This document shows positions 30,962 to 40,902 of a stretch of 64,000 nucleotides of DNA, piece after piece. A model generated the notes under the pieces. It had not been told where the DNA came from. It did no database searches and saw only the letters and a list, made by a program, of their open reading frames with translations. Origin of the DNA: Lepidostoma basale (lineage: Eukaryota; Arthropoda; Insecta; Trichoptera; Lepidostomatidae); NCBI GenBank assembly GCA_022606425.2, contig JAHDVF020001035.1:248001-312000 (forward strand). The letters are read 5' to 3'. How positions within the stretch are numbered: position 1 is the stretch's first letter; each line of letters begins with the position of its first letter. The translations under genes were made by a program, and so were the position numbers.

Positions 30962-31010
30962 TTTTTCTCGATATGTTTCGAAGGCTTACACCTTCATCAT
31001 TGGGAGAATG
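30962..31010 (-). ncRNA. Hammerhead-like motif, HHR-P8
   Basis: Minus strand: stem I TTCTC (31008-31004)/GAGAA (30969-30965); ATGATGA (31000-30994) in place of CUGAUGA (C3 is A); stem II AGG/CCTT; GAAA (30979-30976); CATAT then C17 at 30970. Three unpaired bases precede the core. Inside the pogo-like element. Confidence 0.4.
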
Positions 31011-31689
31011 ATATAAGCTATAAACATGTCGAGAACAAAAAACTCAAAATTCATAAAAAAAATCGTCATAATGGAATTTCACAGTGTTAACGCCTTAAGT
31101 TTATCTAAAAGAAGTTTGTTTATATCTAAATGCAGTGTACATATTTTCAAAACAAAGTTTTTTGATTTATTTAAAACCTATTTTTATATAACGGACTTTC
31201 GGCTTTAACGGACACTCCCTCTCCCAATAAGTCCGTTATATCGAGGTTTTACTGTATTCCGATTTCGATTTTTAAGACCAAATTCGAATAGCTGGAGTAG
31301 GGTTGAGTATTGTTTCGAACTGGATCAAGATGTGTTGTGAAACCGCGTTTAAGAGAAAACTATTTTCAATATCTATCCCTAGCCTTTTGCGTGACTACAT
31401 TCGTATGTGTGATTACAACATAGAACGTAATCATTACCTCAATTATTCAATTCGATATTAACTCTTTAATACATTTCTTGACCTAGCATCCATGCATATA
31501 CTCAAGAATTTGCTGTATATCATATTAAAGTAGCTCACTTTTAACCCTTCATTGCATGCGGTAGCAAATTTGCTACAAACATACAAAAAAATATAATATT
31601 TGTATGTAATATTTTAATTATACACATATTATTATTGTATCCTTCACTCTACAATATGTGTACCTTGGTCATCTGTTGGCTTATGGAAG

Positions 31690-32292
31690 AGGGGGTCAAG
31701 TCAAGGAGATTGATAAGAGAATACAGCTCGGTTGGTCTGCATTCGGAAGGCTGGGCAACATCTTCAAGTCGGACATGCCAAAATTTTAAAAACAAGAGTG
31801 CTGGACTAGTGCGTATTACCTGTGATGACCTGGATGGATGGATACGAGACATGGACGTTAACTCAATAAACAAGGCACATAATCAAAGATACACAACGGG
31901 TCATGGAAAGATTTAAGTTGAGTATCTCGCTTAGAGACCATATATCCCACGTGGAGATTAGAAGACGCACCAGGGTCACCGATGTAGGGATACGCATTGC
32001 GAGGATGAAGGGGCAGTGGGCTGCTTGTGTGCGTCGACGGGATGATGGAAGATGGACCCAGAGGGTTACTGAATGGAGGCCAAGGTTGGATCAGAGAAGT
32101 GTCGGGAAACAGCCAACGAGGTGGAGCGATGCTATTGTGCGGATGCGGGAAGGGCCTGGAGAACGCTGGAGAGAGATCGAGAGAGATGGTGTGGCGGTGG
32201 AGAGGTTTACGTGTAGCAGTGGATGGATACAAGCTGACAAAGACCCTCTACATTCCCATCTACCTATTAAGATACACAAGCTATCGTAGCTC
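31690..32292 (+). pseudogene. RT thumb-to-C-terminus, family D
   Basis: Remnants: IQLGWSAFGRLGNIFKS, MPKF-KTRVLDQCVLPVMTW, ISLRDHISHVEIRRRTRVTD, VGIRIARMKGQWAACVRRRD, RVTEWRPRLDQRSVGKQPTR, then ERFTCSSGWIQADKD. The order matches non-LTR RT C-termini downstream of the YxDD motif. The last 125 codons are open. Confidence 0.85.
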
Positions 32293-32307
32293 TAGTTAAC
32301 GAAAAAA

Positions 32308-32860
32308 ATAGATCACCACACTTTTTAATCCTGACACCTCTCTTCTTTCTTCTTCGATGGCTCTACAAATCATGTCTAGCCTTGGCCTCCACCAGTCCTC
32401 GCCTATAAGCAGTCATCTGCTGCGGCCTTCCAGTTTCTTATTCTCTGTAATTGTCCAGCGCCCTTCTTCACCTCATCCTTACATCGGAGTCTAGACCTAC
32501 TTACCATTTTTCTTCCACCCGGATGGTTCTCAAGGGGTCTCTTTGGTATCTTGACGACGGCATTCTCTTTTCGTGTTCAGCCCATCTTAGCCTACCCAGT
32601 CTAGCAAATATCAAATGTTTGTGTGCTTTATAGATGCTAAACAACTTCTTAATACGAGTATACCTCACTCTCCAGGTTCTACCATAGTTTAAGTGCCCAG
32701 GGATTTTCCATACCACCCTTATTTTAAACGTGTCCAGAATTTGTGCAGATTTTGATGTCATCGTCCACGCTTTGCTCACGCACACACTTCGACACACCTC
32801 TCTTGCTTCTTTCAAATTCAAACAGTGAGTCATACACGCACGACGATTCCTGGAGAAATT
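32308..32860 (-). pseudogene. RTE-A fragment split by a family C insertion
   Basis: RTE-A sequence at 32308-32337 (GATCACCACACTTTTTAATCC) resumes at about 32775 (CACACCTCTCTTGCTTC, then RRACMTHCLNLKEAREVC on the minus strand). GACAC-CTCTCTT is repeated on both sides of the insert as a short target duplication. Confidence 0.75.
32338..32770 (-). pseudogene. RT C-terminal fragment, family C, nested
   Basis: Minus strand: ILDTFKIRVVWKIPGHLNYG, TWRVRYTRIKKLFSIYKAHK, RLGRLRWAEHEKRMPSSRYQ. Tail TTCTTTCTTCTTCGATGGC matches the GCCATCGAAGAAGAA end of 12170-12193. Same family as 11798-12193. Confidence 0.8.
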
Positions 32861-32879
32861 CATGCAATGAAGGGTTAAC

Positions 32880-33394
32880 AATGTTAAATAGGCCAAGAAT
32901 AAAGAATTTCTATAATAAAGGTTAGAAGGGCCATTAAGGTTACGACGAGGAAAATAAAATGTTTTAGACATATCGTGCGTGGCAAGATTTAATGGTTTTA
33001 CGTATTATCAAAGAGATCCATCGGACAACGTCAAAACTCCAATTAAAAACCCTGTAAAGATTGTTTGGTTAGAAGACTATCAACAATTATATATCAGCAT
33101 TTATTACAGTTTGTTAAAATAAAATAGATGGATTATTGTCACACAGAGATAACTTTATAAGAATAATAAATGTTGTTTTTAGTTTAAATCCTTAGGATTG
33201 GTTTGTATCAAAATGTGATATTTTTGCTAGTTCTTGGGATGCCAATTGGGCCTTTAATGTCGTAGTTTCTCATGGTTTTACACATGCTTGTATACAACGA
33301 ATTATTTGAACCAAATTACTGCGTACAATTAAAGTTTTTGGTGTTTAACCACGTTTGCCAGACTTGTTAATATTCAGTCACCACAAACATGGTG
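32880..33394. other. No recognised feature
   Basis: Nothing supportable. Confidence 0.4.
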
Positions 33395-33460
33395 AACATA
33401 CGCTGTTTGAAGAGGCCTTCATCCACCAGTGGAGATGTGGCCAGGAAAAAGGAGAAGAAT
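33395..33460 (+). pseudogene. Possible RT C-terminal tail relic
   Basis: FEEAFIHQWRCGQEKGEE resembles the EEAY-QQW tails with a basic end seen in family D elements. Very short. Confidence 0.3.
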
Positions 33461-33480
33461 ATTGTTTACATTTATTTATC

Positions 33481-33643
33481 ATGACACGTGATAAGTAGCC
33501 AGTCTATCGCATTTTTATTGTCACGTGAGTTCCATTAGTTTGAAACCATCAGCGTTTTTTTTCACACTGTCTTCGCTGGGAATCGAACCCGAGACCTTCG
33601 GTGTGGCGGTCATAGATGTTTCCACTCTGCCACGAAAACCGAC
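33481..33643 (-). mobile_element. SINE S1 copy
   Basis: Minus strand: A box TGGCAGAGTGG (33632-33622), B box GGTTCGATTCC (33589-33579), then a T-rich spacer and CACGTGACAATAAAAATGCG. It lies head to head with the plus copy 40 bp away. Confidence 0.85.
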
Positions 33644-33683
33644 CGTAATTGTTATTTATATGGTGTCAATGTGGTCCTAACCT

Positions 33684-33931
33684 GACCTTCGTGGCCGAGT
33701 GGTATGTGCTGTGACTGCCACCCAGAAGGTCCCGGGTTCGATACCCGGCGATGGCAGTGTGATTGTCACACTGTCTTTGGTCTGGTGCAGAATTCAGGTG
33801 ACAATAAAATGGCGATAGATTAGCTACCTATCACATGTCACAAACATCAAAACGATACTTATACACTTTACATCGATTTGGCTCGCTCTGTGTTGATGTA
33901 CAGAGCGATTCAACAAAATAATAATAATTAC
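33684..33931 (+). mobile_element. SINE S1, nearly full length
   Basis: Head GACCTTCGTGGCCGAGTGG with A box TGGCCGAGTGG (33692-33702) and B box GGTTCGATACC (33735-33745), so a tRNA-like pol III promoter. Body: CACACTGTCTTTGGTCTGG, GACAATAAAATGGCGATAG, CATCGATTTGGCTCG. 3' end CAACAAAATAATAATAATTA. Confidence 0.92.
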
Positions 33932-33935
33932 TAAC

Positions 33936-34012
33936 TTACTAACCATCACGCCGTCTCTCCGAAGTGGTAAGCAGAAATAATAGACTGCTACACTTTAACC
34001 GATGCGACACTC
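33936..34012 (-). mobile_element. Family G 3' end
   Basis: CTAACCATCACGCCGTCTCT, hairpin remnant, then CACTTTAACCGATGCGACAC, which is the reverse complement of the sequence at 48020-48060 in family G and not of RTE-A. It abuts the SINE 3' end. Confidence 0.7.
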
Positions 34013-34017
34013 TATCC

Positions 34018-34420
34018 TTAATAATAATAATAATAATAGTAATAACCGATGAAAAGTGTATTTGCCGCAACGAAACGGATGAAATTATGGAGTCGTTTAT
34101 CGTCCTACCATAACAGTTTCGGGTTTAATTTCACCGGAAAGTTCACCATTTGACATACGGCCGACGGGGCATATAAACGTTCGTTAGTAATAATTAATTA
34201 AAATAGTTCACGTGTAAGGGCGCGGTGACCTAGCGCGCATCACCAGCCCTCATTAGTGACATAAAGTTTATTTACACCCTCGGCCGTCGGTATTCGGTGA
34301 TCGCAGCGCCGTGTGCCTACGGCTGACGTGTGATATTTTCATTAGGGCATGTTTTAACGTCCTGCAATTCCGGTGGAATTACCTCACCGCGTCAATATAA
34401 TTAAATGTCATTTCATATGC
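34018..34420. other. GC-richer unique block, possible conserved non-coding element
   Basis: After an (AAT)n run, 34040-34420 has balanced composition, no repeat match and no frame. It contains TAATAATTAATTA (homeodomain-like core), CACGTG-like TTCACGTG and GC-rich GGGCGCGGTGACCTAGCGCG. Function is inference only. Confidence 0.35.
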
Positions 34421-34886
34421 GAGTGTCAAGGCTCCAGTACGCCTCTGTCACAACAATAATTTCTATATTAAAAAATATAAATATTTTAAGTTCTTACATG
34501 GTTAGACATTATAAATAATTTCATATTTTCTATATAAATAATGGCCAAAGTGTGTTATTGTGAAGATCATTTACTCGGTAGATCCGTATACGATCCTCCT
34601 AAAATTTTCAAATTTGATTAATTGTACCCCGGCGGTGGTTATAAGCATACTTTAGTTACGAATCAAGCTCTAATTACTTGTATAAATTAATAAATTATTT
34701 GATATCTTATTTTCGTAGTACAGGCAAATATAGACCTTAATAGTCCAATTTTGAGAATTCATATTCGCTTGGCATAGCCAGGTCGCGTTTTAACCGTTTC
34801 GTTTCCTTTTATATAAAATAAAACAACACATTTTATATTAACCATAGAATTGTATTTTTTGTTTCTTAAACAATAATGTAAAACTC
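34421..34886. other. No recognised feature
   Basis: AT-rich; nothing supportable. Confidence 0.4.
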
Positions 34887-35105
34887 CATACGAACTAATT
34901 AATACATTTGAAAACGTGCGCTTCCTAGAAGTTTTATTATATTTTCATTGAAAATTTATTATTATTAAAAAATATATAAATATTTTGTATTTATAGAAAA
35001 TAGGTATATTATTTATTTGATAAGAAAGGCGGAACATGTCATTCCCAAAAAATATATAATGAAACTTTTAGAAAATAGACGTATCCATTCGTATTAATCA
35101 CGGAA
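34887..35105. repeat. HHR-P1 foldback, diverged centre
   Basis: Left arm GAAAACGTGCGCTTCCTAGA; right arm TTTGATAAGAAAGGCGGAAC, ATGTCATTCCC, TTTTAGAAAATAGACG, CATTCGTATTAAT. GAAAC has become GGAAC; the left core is lost. Confidence 0.7.
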
Positions 35106-35359
35106 TTGTAATAACTAGTGATATCATAATAATTCTTTTTATTTTCATTTCGAGCTCATTTACCTTGCTGGGTGATTAACCCCGAAATGATCCACACAAA
35201 AGAATCAATTGGAATCAGTAATGTCCGTGTCTGGCTGTGGAAGTGTTTGTGTCAAAAAATGCATTTTTGCTCGATGTCAGAAGCGCAAATACCTATTTCA
35301 ACGCCGTCAAGAATTGTAATGAAGTAATTAAAATATAAACAAATTCATTATGTATCTTA

Positions 35360-35843
35360 CAACAACAACAAACCATCACGCCGTTTCTCCGCAGGGGTAG
35401 GCAGAGAGAATGGAACGCCACACTACTCTATCCTGGCACACCTCTCTAGCTTCCTCCACATTCATACATCGAGTCATACACGCACGTCGATTCTTCCGGC
35501 TTCTGACATGACCAACTTTTAATATTTGATTAATCTGGTCATGCCATGTTTTCCTCGGTCTACCTCGACTCCTTACTCCATTTACATTGTTAACGTATAC
35601 TTTTTTAACCATTCTTTCTTCACCCATGCGCTCTATATGTCCGAACCAACGCAACGTAGCGAACCTTTCATAATTTTGTTCATAATACCTTCTTTCGCTC
35701 TACATTCCTTCCTAATATCAGCATTTGAGATTCTGTCGTACATCGTTCTACCACACATACGTCTTAGGGACCTCATCTCTACCGCATTTATTCTGCTCTC
35801 ATCTTTCTTCTGCCAGTTCCATGCTTCGCTTCCATACATAATA
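35360..35843 (-). pseudogene. RTE-A1 3' fragment, recent
   Basis: Very close to the intact copy: RWFGHIERMGEERMVKKVYV, NNVNGVRSRGRPRKTWHDQI, RACMTRCMNVEEAREVCQDR, ending GETA. It starts at residue ~780 (MYGSEAWNWQKKDESRINAV). A small duplication near 35650 (AACGTAGCGAACC) breaks the frame. (CAA)n tail. Confidence 0.92.
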
Positions 35844-36082
35844 TATCTTACAAATTTAAAAAAAAACACTAGTTGTAAAATATCTAATTGAACACCGCAG
35901 TCTAAATATTCATGTAAATCTGTATTTTATACAGTTTTTATAATGTCATGTTTAAGTTTGGGTACAAGAAAAACTAGTTGGCGTAATGACAATTCAATTC
36001 AATCACTCGTTAAAGTTGAATCGCTCGTTACATCGCGAGGGAAATCGATGTTAAGGGTATAGCTTACATAATCAATCTCATG

Positions 36083-36205
36083 AAATTTCATAGGTAGCTA
36101 ATCTATCGCCATTTTATTGTCACGTGAATTCTACGCCGGACCAAAAACAGTATGACAATCACACTGATATCGCCAGGAATCGGATTGGGATCTCGGGGAA
36201 AGTGA
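36083..36205 (-). mobile_element. SINE S1 fragment
   Basis: TAGGTAGCTAATCTATCGCC, ATTTTATTGTCACGTGAATT, GACAATCACACTGATATCGC, then a decayed B box (CGGATTGGGATC). The head is missing. Confidence 0.8.
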
Positions 36206-36399
36206 TTTTTTTAATTTTATAAATGTTCTAATAATAATTATTATTTTTATTTTAAACGAACTATCACTAAGGATTCAAATTAATGTTATTAGAATTTATT
36301 TAAATAGTCCATTGTTTTGGCCGAAATACTGTGATACTTTAATATTATAAACTGCTAAATGAAAAAACGTTGTTTTGTGTATCACAATTGTATTTTTAT

Positions 36400-36448
36400 T
36401 TTACGCGACAGCTGTTTCGTCAACGCATGTTGACATCATCAGGTGTTA
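36400..36448 (-). ncRNA. Hammerhead-like motif, HHR-P7 left arm
   Basis: Minus strand: CTGATGA (36442-36436), one extra T, perfect 6-bp stem II GTCAAC/GTTGAC with loop ATGC (36434-36419), GAAA (36418-36415), C-AGCT-GU, C17 at 36407. The core is complete. Stem I next to the cut is only partly paired, with a further TTGTA/TACAA pairing outward. Confidence 0.6.
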
Positions 36449-36574
36449 CGAAAATATATCAAATGTCAAATTTTCGTGATTTTTCGAACCTCTATGTGTA
36501 TTGTATAAATCCAAATATTACAGTTAAATTTAAAAGACTGTTATAATATCACAAATACTTTTTATTTACTGAGA

Positions 36575-36635
36575 TTGTCGCCACAGCTGTTTCGCCAACC
36601 GATGTTGGCATCATTAGGTGTTACAATAAACATAG
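36575..36635 (-). ncRNA. Hammerhead-like motif, HHR-P7 middle unit, decayed
   Basis: CTAATGA (G5 is A), perfect stem II GCCAAC/GTTGGC, GAAACAGCTGT, then G at the cleavage position. Two inactivating changes are expected. Confidence 0.5.
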
Positions 36636-36769
36636 AATTTACTATAAGTGTTTTAAATTTGAACAGTTATAATGTTGAAGTATCATAGTTTTTCGGCCAA
36701 AACAATGGACTAAATACAAATACACATAAAGGTTAAAAAAATCAAGAAAATTTGACATTTGATATATTA

Positions 36770-36825
36770 TTGTAACATCTGATGATGTCAACATAGTTTG
36801 ACGAAACAGCTGTCGCGTAAAATAA
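36770..36825 (+). ncRNA. Hammerhead-like motif, HHR-P7 right arm
   Basis: CTGATGA (36779-36785), one extra T, stem II GTCAA/TTGAC, GAAA (36803-36806), C-AGCT-GU, C17 at 36814. Core complete; stem I weak. Confidence 0.6.
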
Positions 36826-36865
36826 AAATACAATTGTGGTACATAAAATACCGTTTTTCAATTAA

Positions 36866-37748
36866 TCAGTTTAGAATTTATAAAACAATCTTCAATTTGG
36901 GCAGAAAATAGCTAATTATTTTAAAGAAGGAATCTGGTCATGTTCAGACTCCTCTGGATCAGGAGCCAAGCGTTCAATCCCCTAGACAACCACCCGATTT
37001 TTTTTAATTTAAAAAAAAAAAATATTTCTCATTTATTCATGAAATTGATAAACCTTTTTATTGTACAAAATCGCAAAACGTATTTTTTTCGCTTAATTTC
37101 ACGAAACAAAAATAAAATAAATTTTACGTTATACAAGTACATTTTATAAACGGGTTGTAAGAAACCTGCTTCAAACGTTGAAAGTGAAGAAATTTTAGCT
37201 GTTATTACTTTTGCTTGGTTCAAATAAAACCATGACGTCAGAGAAGCTGACGCAATCGGTCAAAATCTTATATAAGAAATTATAAATTGCTTTTAATAAC
37301 ATATTTTTTTAAAGTAAGGTCTGAAGTTGTATAATATTATATTATGTGAAGTCGCCATTTTCTCTCTTGTTTAATACTTACAGGCTTAACCAAATTTTAA
37401 TTTAATATGTAATTCGAGATGCCCTTCAACCACGAGAAATTACTTTAAAATTAGAATATTAAACATAAAGCTTTTCAAGAGAATATTTACTGGGTTTTCA
37501 AAAGTCAAAATTAATTACATTTGATGTATTATATATTATACAATGAATACCAAAGTAACAAAAGATAAATTTAATCATAGTCTGAGTTCGATATAAATAG
37601 AATAGTATTTACCCTACAGGCAGTCTGTAAAACATAAAAGATTTTCTGAATAAACAATATTATGTCTTACTACAACGCAGTTGCTTTGTGCTAAAATTTA
37701 ATAATAATTCATATAAATTATTATAAGATTTATCAACATATCATTTGT
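36866..37748. other. No recognised feature
   Basis: Two overlapping short frames near 36940-37220 have no supporting signals. Otherwise AT-rich. Confidence 0.4.
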
Positions 37749-37984
37749 GATCTGGCAGAAAGTCCTATCTCGAAAATGTCAATTTTTCATGAGAGGGACG
37801 TAAAACTGTTTTGTTCAGAACTTAATTGTCAATATTTAAAAAAAAAATCAATTTTATTTATTTTAGTTTATTTATTGTAAAAAATGCTAGAAATTGAAAA
37901 ACTACAATTAAGTTCTGAACAAAACAGTTTTACGTCTCTCTCTTGAAAATTTGACATTTTTGAGATTGGACTTTCTGCCAGATC
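37749..37984. mobile_element. Short foldback MITE
   Basis: Arms of 80 bp: GATCTGGCAGAAAGTCC at 37749 and its complement ending at 37984; ACGTAAAACTGTTTTGTTCA inside. Spacer of about 75 bp, A/T-rich. No hammerhead core found. Superfamily not assignable. Confidence 0.75.
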
Positions 37985-38261
37985 AACAGCGATATAGGGA
38001 AATATTAAAAAAATGTGAGGCGTTCCAAGAAAAAACTTTTAATTTATTCTATTTTATTCGGCACTACCTTATGTTATGGATAAATGTATTAATAATATTG
38101 AAATACTAAAAAAATGCGTAAAAAAAATAACATATAAGAAAGAATTGTAGAGTCCAAAATATGTTTTGCGAAATGTGCAAAAACATGTTTTTAAAATATA
38201 GTATTTTGAAAAATTTTCAAATACGTAATTAATAAAAAATTAAAACGACTGATTTTTCCAA

Positions 38262-38420
38262 ACTATATTTTAATTTATGGGAATGAAATGTTTCACCCTT
38301 CTAAAGCATTATCAAATGTATTTTTTTTTTATAATGCCGTAGAAAGGCGAAACATATCATTCTCAAAAATTATAATAAAACCGTTGTTTTCTTCGTATTA
38401 TTATTTAATTTTAAATGTTA
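38262..38420. repeat. HHR-P1 foldback
   Basis: TTATGGGAATGAAATGTTTC, GCATTATCAAATGTA on the left; ATAATGCCGTAGAAAGGCGA, AACATATCATTC on the right. GAAAC-AUAU-C on the right arm. Confidence 0.75.
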
Positions 38421-38835
38421 TCACTGTTCTAAAAACAATAAATGTACGCCTTAGTTTTATTAAAATGCAATGTTTCAATTTGCCTAGAAAATTTTTCAGT
38501 TAACTTTCAGTCTACAAAAGAAAAAAAAAATGTTTTTTCTTATAATTCGAATTTTCCTATCTACCAAGCTGCAGCTGAGTCTTCGGCTTTTCATGGACAT
38601 ATGTGGATATAAAATATTTTATCATCGAGACGGTTGGTCCTTTTGTGTGTCTAGACGTGGTTTGACAAAACCTCCTTAATCCGACACAGCTGTCGCTCCT
38701 TTGATATTAGTTTTGAGTTATTTATAAATAAAACAGATTTATATTTTTGATATTTCACAAGTTGCTACATACAAGTATTGTATGAATTATAATTTGAATG
38801 AGTTTAAAATTTATAAACATATAAAGTTAACAACA
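38421..38835. other. No recognised gene
   Basis: A CGACACAGCTGTCGCTCC block near 38685 resembles the P7 helix III region, but the rest of the motif is missing. Confidence 0.35.
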
Positions 38836-38937
38836 AAATAATACGAATGATAACGTGTGTTTCTAAAGGTTTAATTATAATTTATGGGAATGACGTATTC
38901 CGCCTTTCTAAGGTATTATCGAATGTGACCTAAGACC
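38836..38937 (-). repeat. HHR-P1 arm, single
   Basis: ATACGAATGATAACGTGTGT, AATTTATGGGAATGACGTAT, TCCGCCTTTCTAAGG. Only the left arm; it ends at TATTATCGAATGTG. Confidence 0.6.
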
Positions 38938-38984
38938 AATGTTAATGTGAATAAATATCAAAGAATCTTCTAACATGTGTTTTC

Positions 38985-39230
38985 AGAAGAACAACTTGTG
39001 AAATAGAGGATATTGTTTTGTAGAGAATATCCAGAAAAAGATACTGGTGAGAAAGTGTAGCCAGAATGAATAATAGTCTTGTATATACAGGTACAACAAC
39101 AAACGAAATTTCCTCTGTATGCCGTCTACATGGAAGACCACTTATGAGACGGAGGGAGAGTTCGACCTCATCATCTCAGGGGACATAATTACCGTGTCAC
39201 AGATCGTCAGATCTGTTTAAACCAATAAAA
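38985..39230 (+). pseudogene. RT C-terminal fragment, family B
   Basis: TCEIEDIV, then VCRLHGRPLMRRRESST and SSQGT, followed by CACAGATCGTCAGATCTG. Matches the inverted copy at 45635-46020 (CEIEDIVQWS and the CAACAGATCTATT end). Confidence 0.6.
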
Positions 39231-39299
39231 AACGAGTTTTTATAACGATCTGCTATTTTTATTATTATTTTGATGACTGGTGTTTTAAGTGCGCCGTTT

Positions 39300-39660
39300 T
39301 GTAAAATCTATTACTCCAAGGTCGCACTAGGAAAAAACTGACCAAACAGTGCAGTCTTCATAAATTTAACGTCACTATTCTCATACTTAATGCTAACATA
39401 GAGGCTATTCCATCCCAACGGACCCGCAACGCTAAAATCATGATCATAGAAACTTGCTTTATTGGATCTAACTGGAATTGTTATGCTGTTTGCATTTGTT
39501 GCTACTGATAAGAGTAAACGTTGCCTTTCCGTTGGCATGGGTGTCTCGCAGAGATCCAAAAAATACGTTGGCTCTCTCTGGTGTCGAGCCTTAAACACTG
39601 TCAAATATAATTTGTATTTAACTCGCTCTCGGATTTTAATCTGTTGTGTGTGTAACAAAC
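39300..39660 (-). pseudogene. CR1/L2-like RT C-terminus
   Basis: Minus strand encodes RVKYKLYLTVFKARHQREPT, YFLDLCETPM, then SFYDHDFSVAGPLGWNSLYV, SIKY, VKFMKTALFGQFF. The VFK-H-PxYL and FSVAGP-WNSL- signature is typical of CR1/L2/Rex-type reverse transcriptase C-termini. Open for about 115 codons, so relatively young. Confidence 0.8.
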
Positions 39661-40312
39661 TGTTCTTTCCTGACATATTTCTCTCGAGTATACAACATTC
39701 ATACTCCGACTCTTTACGTGGCTGACATTAAATATTTGATTGATTTGATCGTGACACGTTTTCCTCGGTCTTCTTCAATTTCTTATTCCGTTAACATGTA
39801 CTTTATTTACCATTATTTCTTCATTCATTCATTCCATATATCCAAACCATCTTATTGAACCGTTCATAATTATTTTGTTCTTTATACATATTTAATTTAA
39901 ATCCGAGAAATCTGCGAGGTCGTAGATGTGGTCAGATGGGACCGTCAAAGACGGCGATTCTGGCATCAACACGTAGAAAGGATGAGCTCAAATAGGATAC
40001 CACACATAGCTCTCCATGGAACGCCAAATGGACAACGCCGACCAGGAAGACCCCCGAAACGGTGGAGAGAAAGCTGGAGTTCAGCGTCACAAGAGAACCC
40101 GCCTGAAATAACGAGTCTACCAAAAGTGAAGAAGAAGAAGAAGACATATTTCATTGCATTCACTTATTATAGTTTCATTCGATACTCTATAATACTCAAT
40201 TATTTCCACACATGCAAGAGATCTCATTTATACTGCATTTATTCGACAGTCATCCTTCTTTTGCCAGTGACACGCTTCACTTCCAAACATAAGGGTCGGT
40301 ACACCATTGATC
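39655..40312 (-). pseudogene. RTE-A2 fragment split by a family B insertion
   Basis: RTE-A2 C-terminal coding sequence at 39655-39885 continues at 40150-40312 (CATTCGATACTC, CTGCATTTATTCGAC, GCCAGTGACACGCTTCACTT). ACATATTT occurs on both sides of the insert, the likely target duplication. Confidence 0.8.
39892..40147 (+). pseudogene. RT C-terminal fragment, family B, nested
   Basis: EICEVVDVVRWDRQRRRFWH, QHVERMSSNRIPHIAL, GQRRPGRPPKRWRESWSSAS, then (GAA)n. Open frame; younger than the RTE-A2 copy it interrupts. Confidence 0.88.
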
Positions 40313-40831
40313 AAACAATATTGATAATTTATTACAAAAAAATATTCAGCTAGCTTAGCTGAAATAAAATGATTATTTTTCCGTTTCTCAACTCCGTACC
40401 TAGTGTACCTACTATTTATACGGATATCTAGTTTTTTTATACAAAATTCGTCAATCTCTTTTTATGAAATGCTTTCTGAAAGTGAAATGGATAGGTATTC
40501 AGAAAAAGCACGGAGCGAATGTTCCACAAATTACTCTATACATTTTTTAGTAAGCTCGCACTTCGCGCTCACTTATTTAAACCTGTACATGAAAAACGAC
40601 AAAGTGGATCTATGGTTCTCGCAAAAATTCCGCCATGAGTGATCGAATTCGATTGGTTCATTCGTGACTCGAATAAATCGGATATACAAGTAAGGAAACA
40701 ACGACGAATTAAAAAAACACGAGGAATTGACACAAAAATATAATTTTTCCATAATTGATACGAGTGCAAACGTATTTTATAGATAAAATTATATTTTATT
40801 TATCCTTTTCTTTTTTTATATAATTTGTATA
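40313..40831. other. No recognised feature
   Basis: A 79-codon plus-strand frame (40403-40642) of mixed composition has no recognisable motif; probably chance. Confidence 0.35.
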
Positions 40832-40902
40832 TACAACACTATTAAAATTACATATCAGACATGTTTCGTACAACCAGTCTTTCTTTAGTGATACATGTTA
40901 TA
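40832..40902 (-). repeat. HHR-P3 unit with hammerhead-like motif
   Basis: Minus strand: eight stem I pairs (ATGTATCA with TGATATGT, G-U allowed), CTAAAGA (40888-40882; G5 is A), stem II partly lost, GAAAC-AU-GUC. Downstream TTTTAATAGTGTTGTATA matches 20110-20210. Probably inactive, but stem I has been kept. Confidence 0.65.

Larger units (their letters stand above)
30418..31254. mobile_element. pogo/Tigger-like element
   Basis: Inverted termini CAGTAAAACCTCGATATAAC (23 bp identical in total) with TA after the right end and a decayed TG at the left. The interior keeps a fragment of a pogo-type transposase C-terminus and a foldback-type insertion with a hammerhead-like motif at about 30870-31130. 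Confidence 0.85.
31545..32874. mobile_element. piggyBac-like element filled with retroelement fragments
   Basis: CCCTTCATTGCATG at 31545-31558 and its exact reverse complement at 32861-32874, each flanked by TTAA (31541-31544, 32875-32878). TTAA duplications and CCC starts fit piggyBac-type elements. No piggyBac transposase is visible. The 1330 bp holds a family D fragment (+) and an RTE-A fragment (-) that is itself split by family C. Confidence 0.65.
36300..36865. repeat. HHR-P7 foldback with three hammerhead-like motifs
   Basis: Arms of about 130 bp (36373-36500 and 36713-36850) are inverted copies. A third, shorter minus-orientation unit lies between them (36570-36660). Flank TCCATTGTTTTGGCCGAAA is repeated inverted as TTTTTCGGCCAAAACAATGG. 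A second P7 foldback is at 62936-63245. Confidence 0.8.

Noticed and set aside
31858..32299. Overlapping frames of 60-124 codons
   Set aside because: Only the plus-strand frame with the RT tail motifs is meaningful; the others are its shadows.
37749..37984. Hammerhead-bearing foldback
   Set aside because: Good inverted arms, but neither strand shows the CUGANGA/GAAAC core.
38685..38705. HHR-P7 motif at CGACACAGCTGTCG
   Set aside because: Only the helix III palindrome is present.
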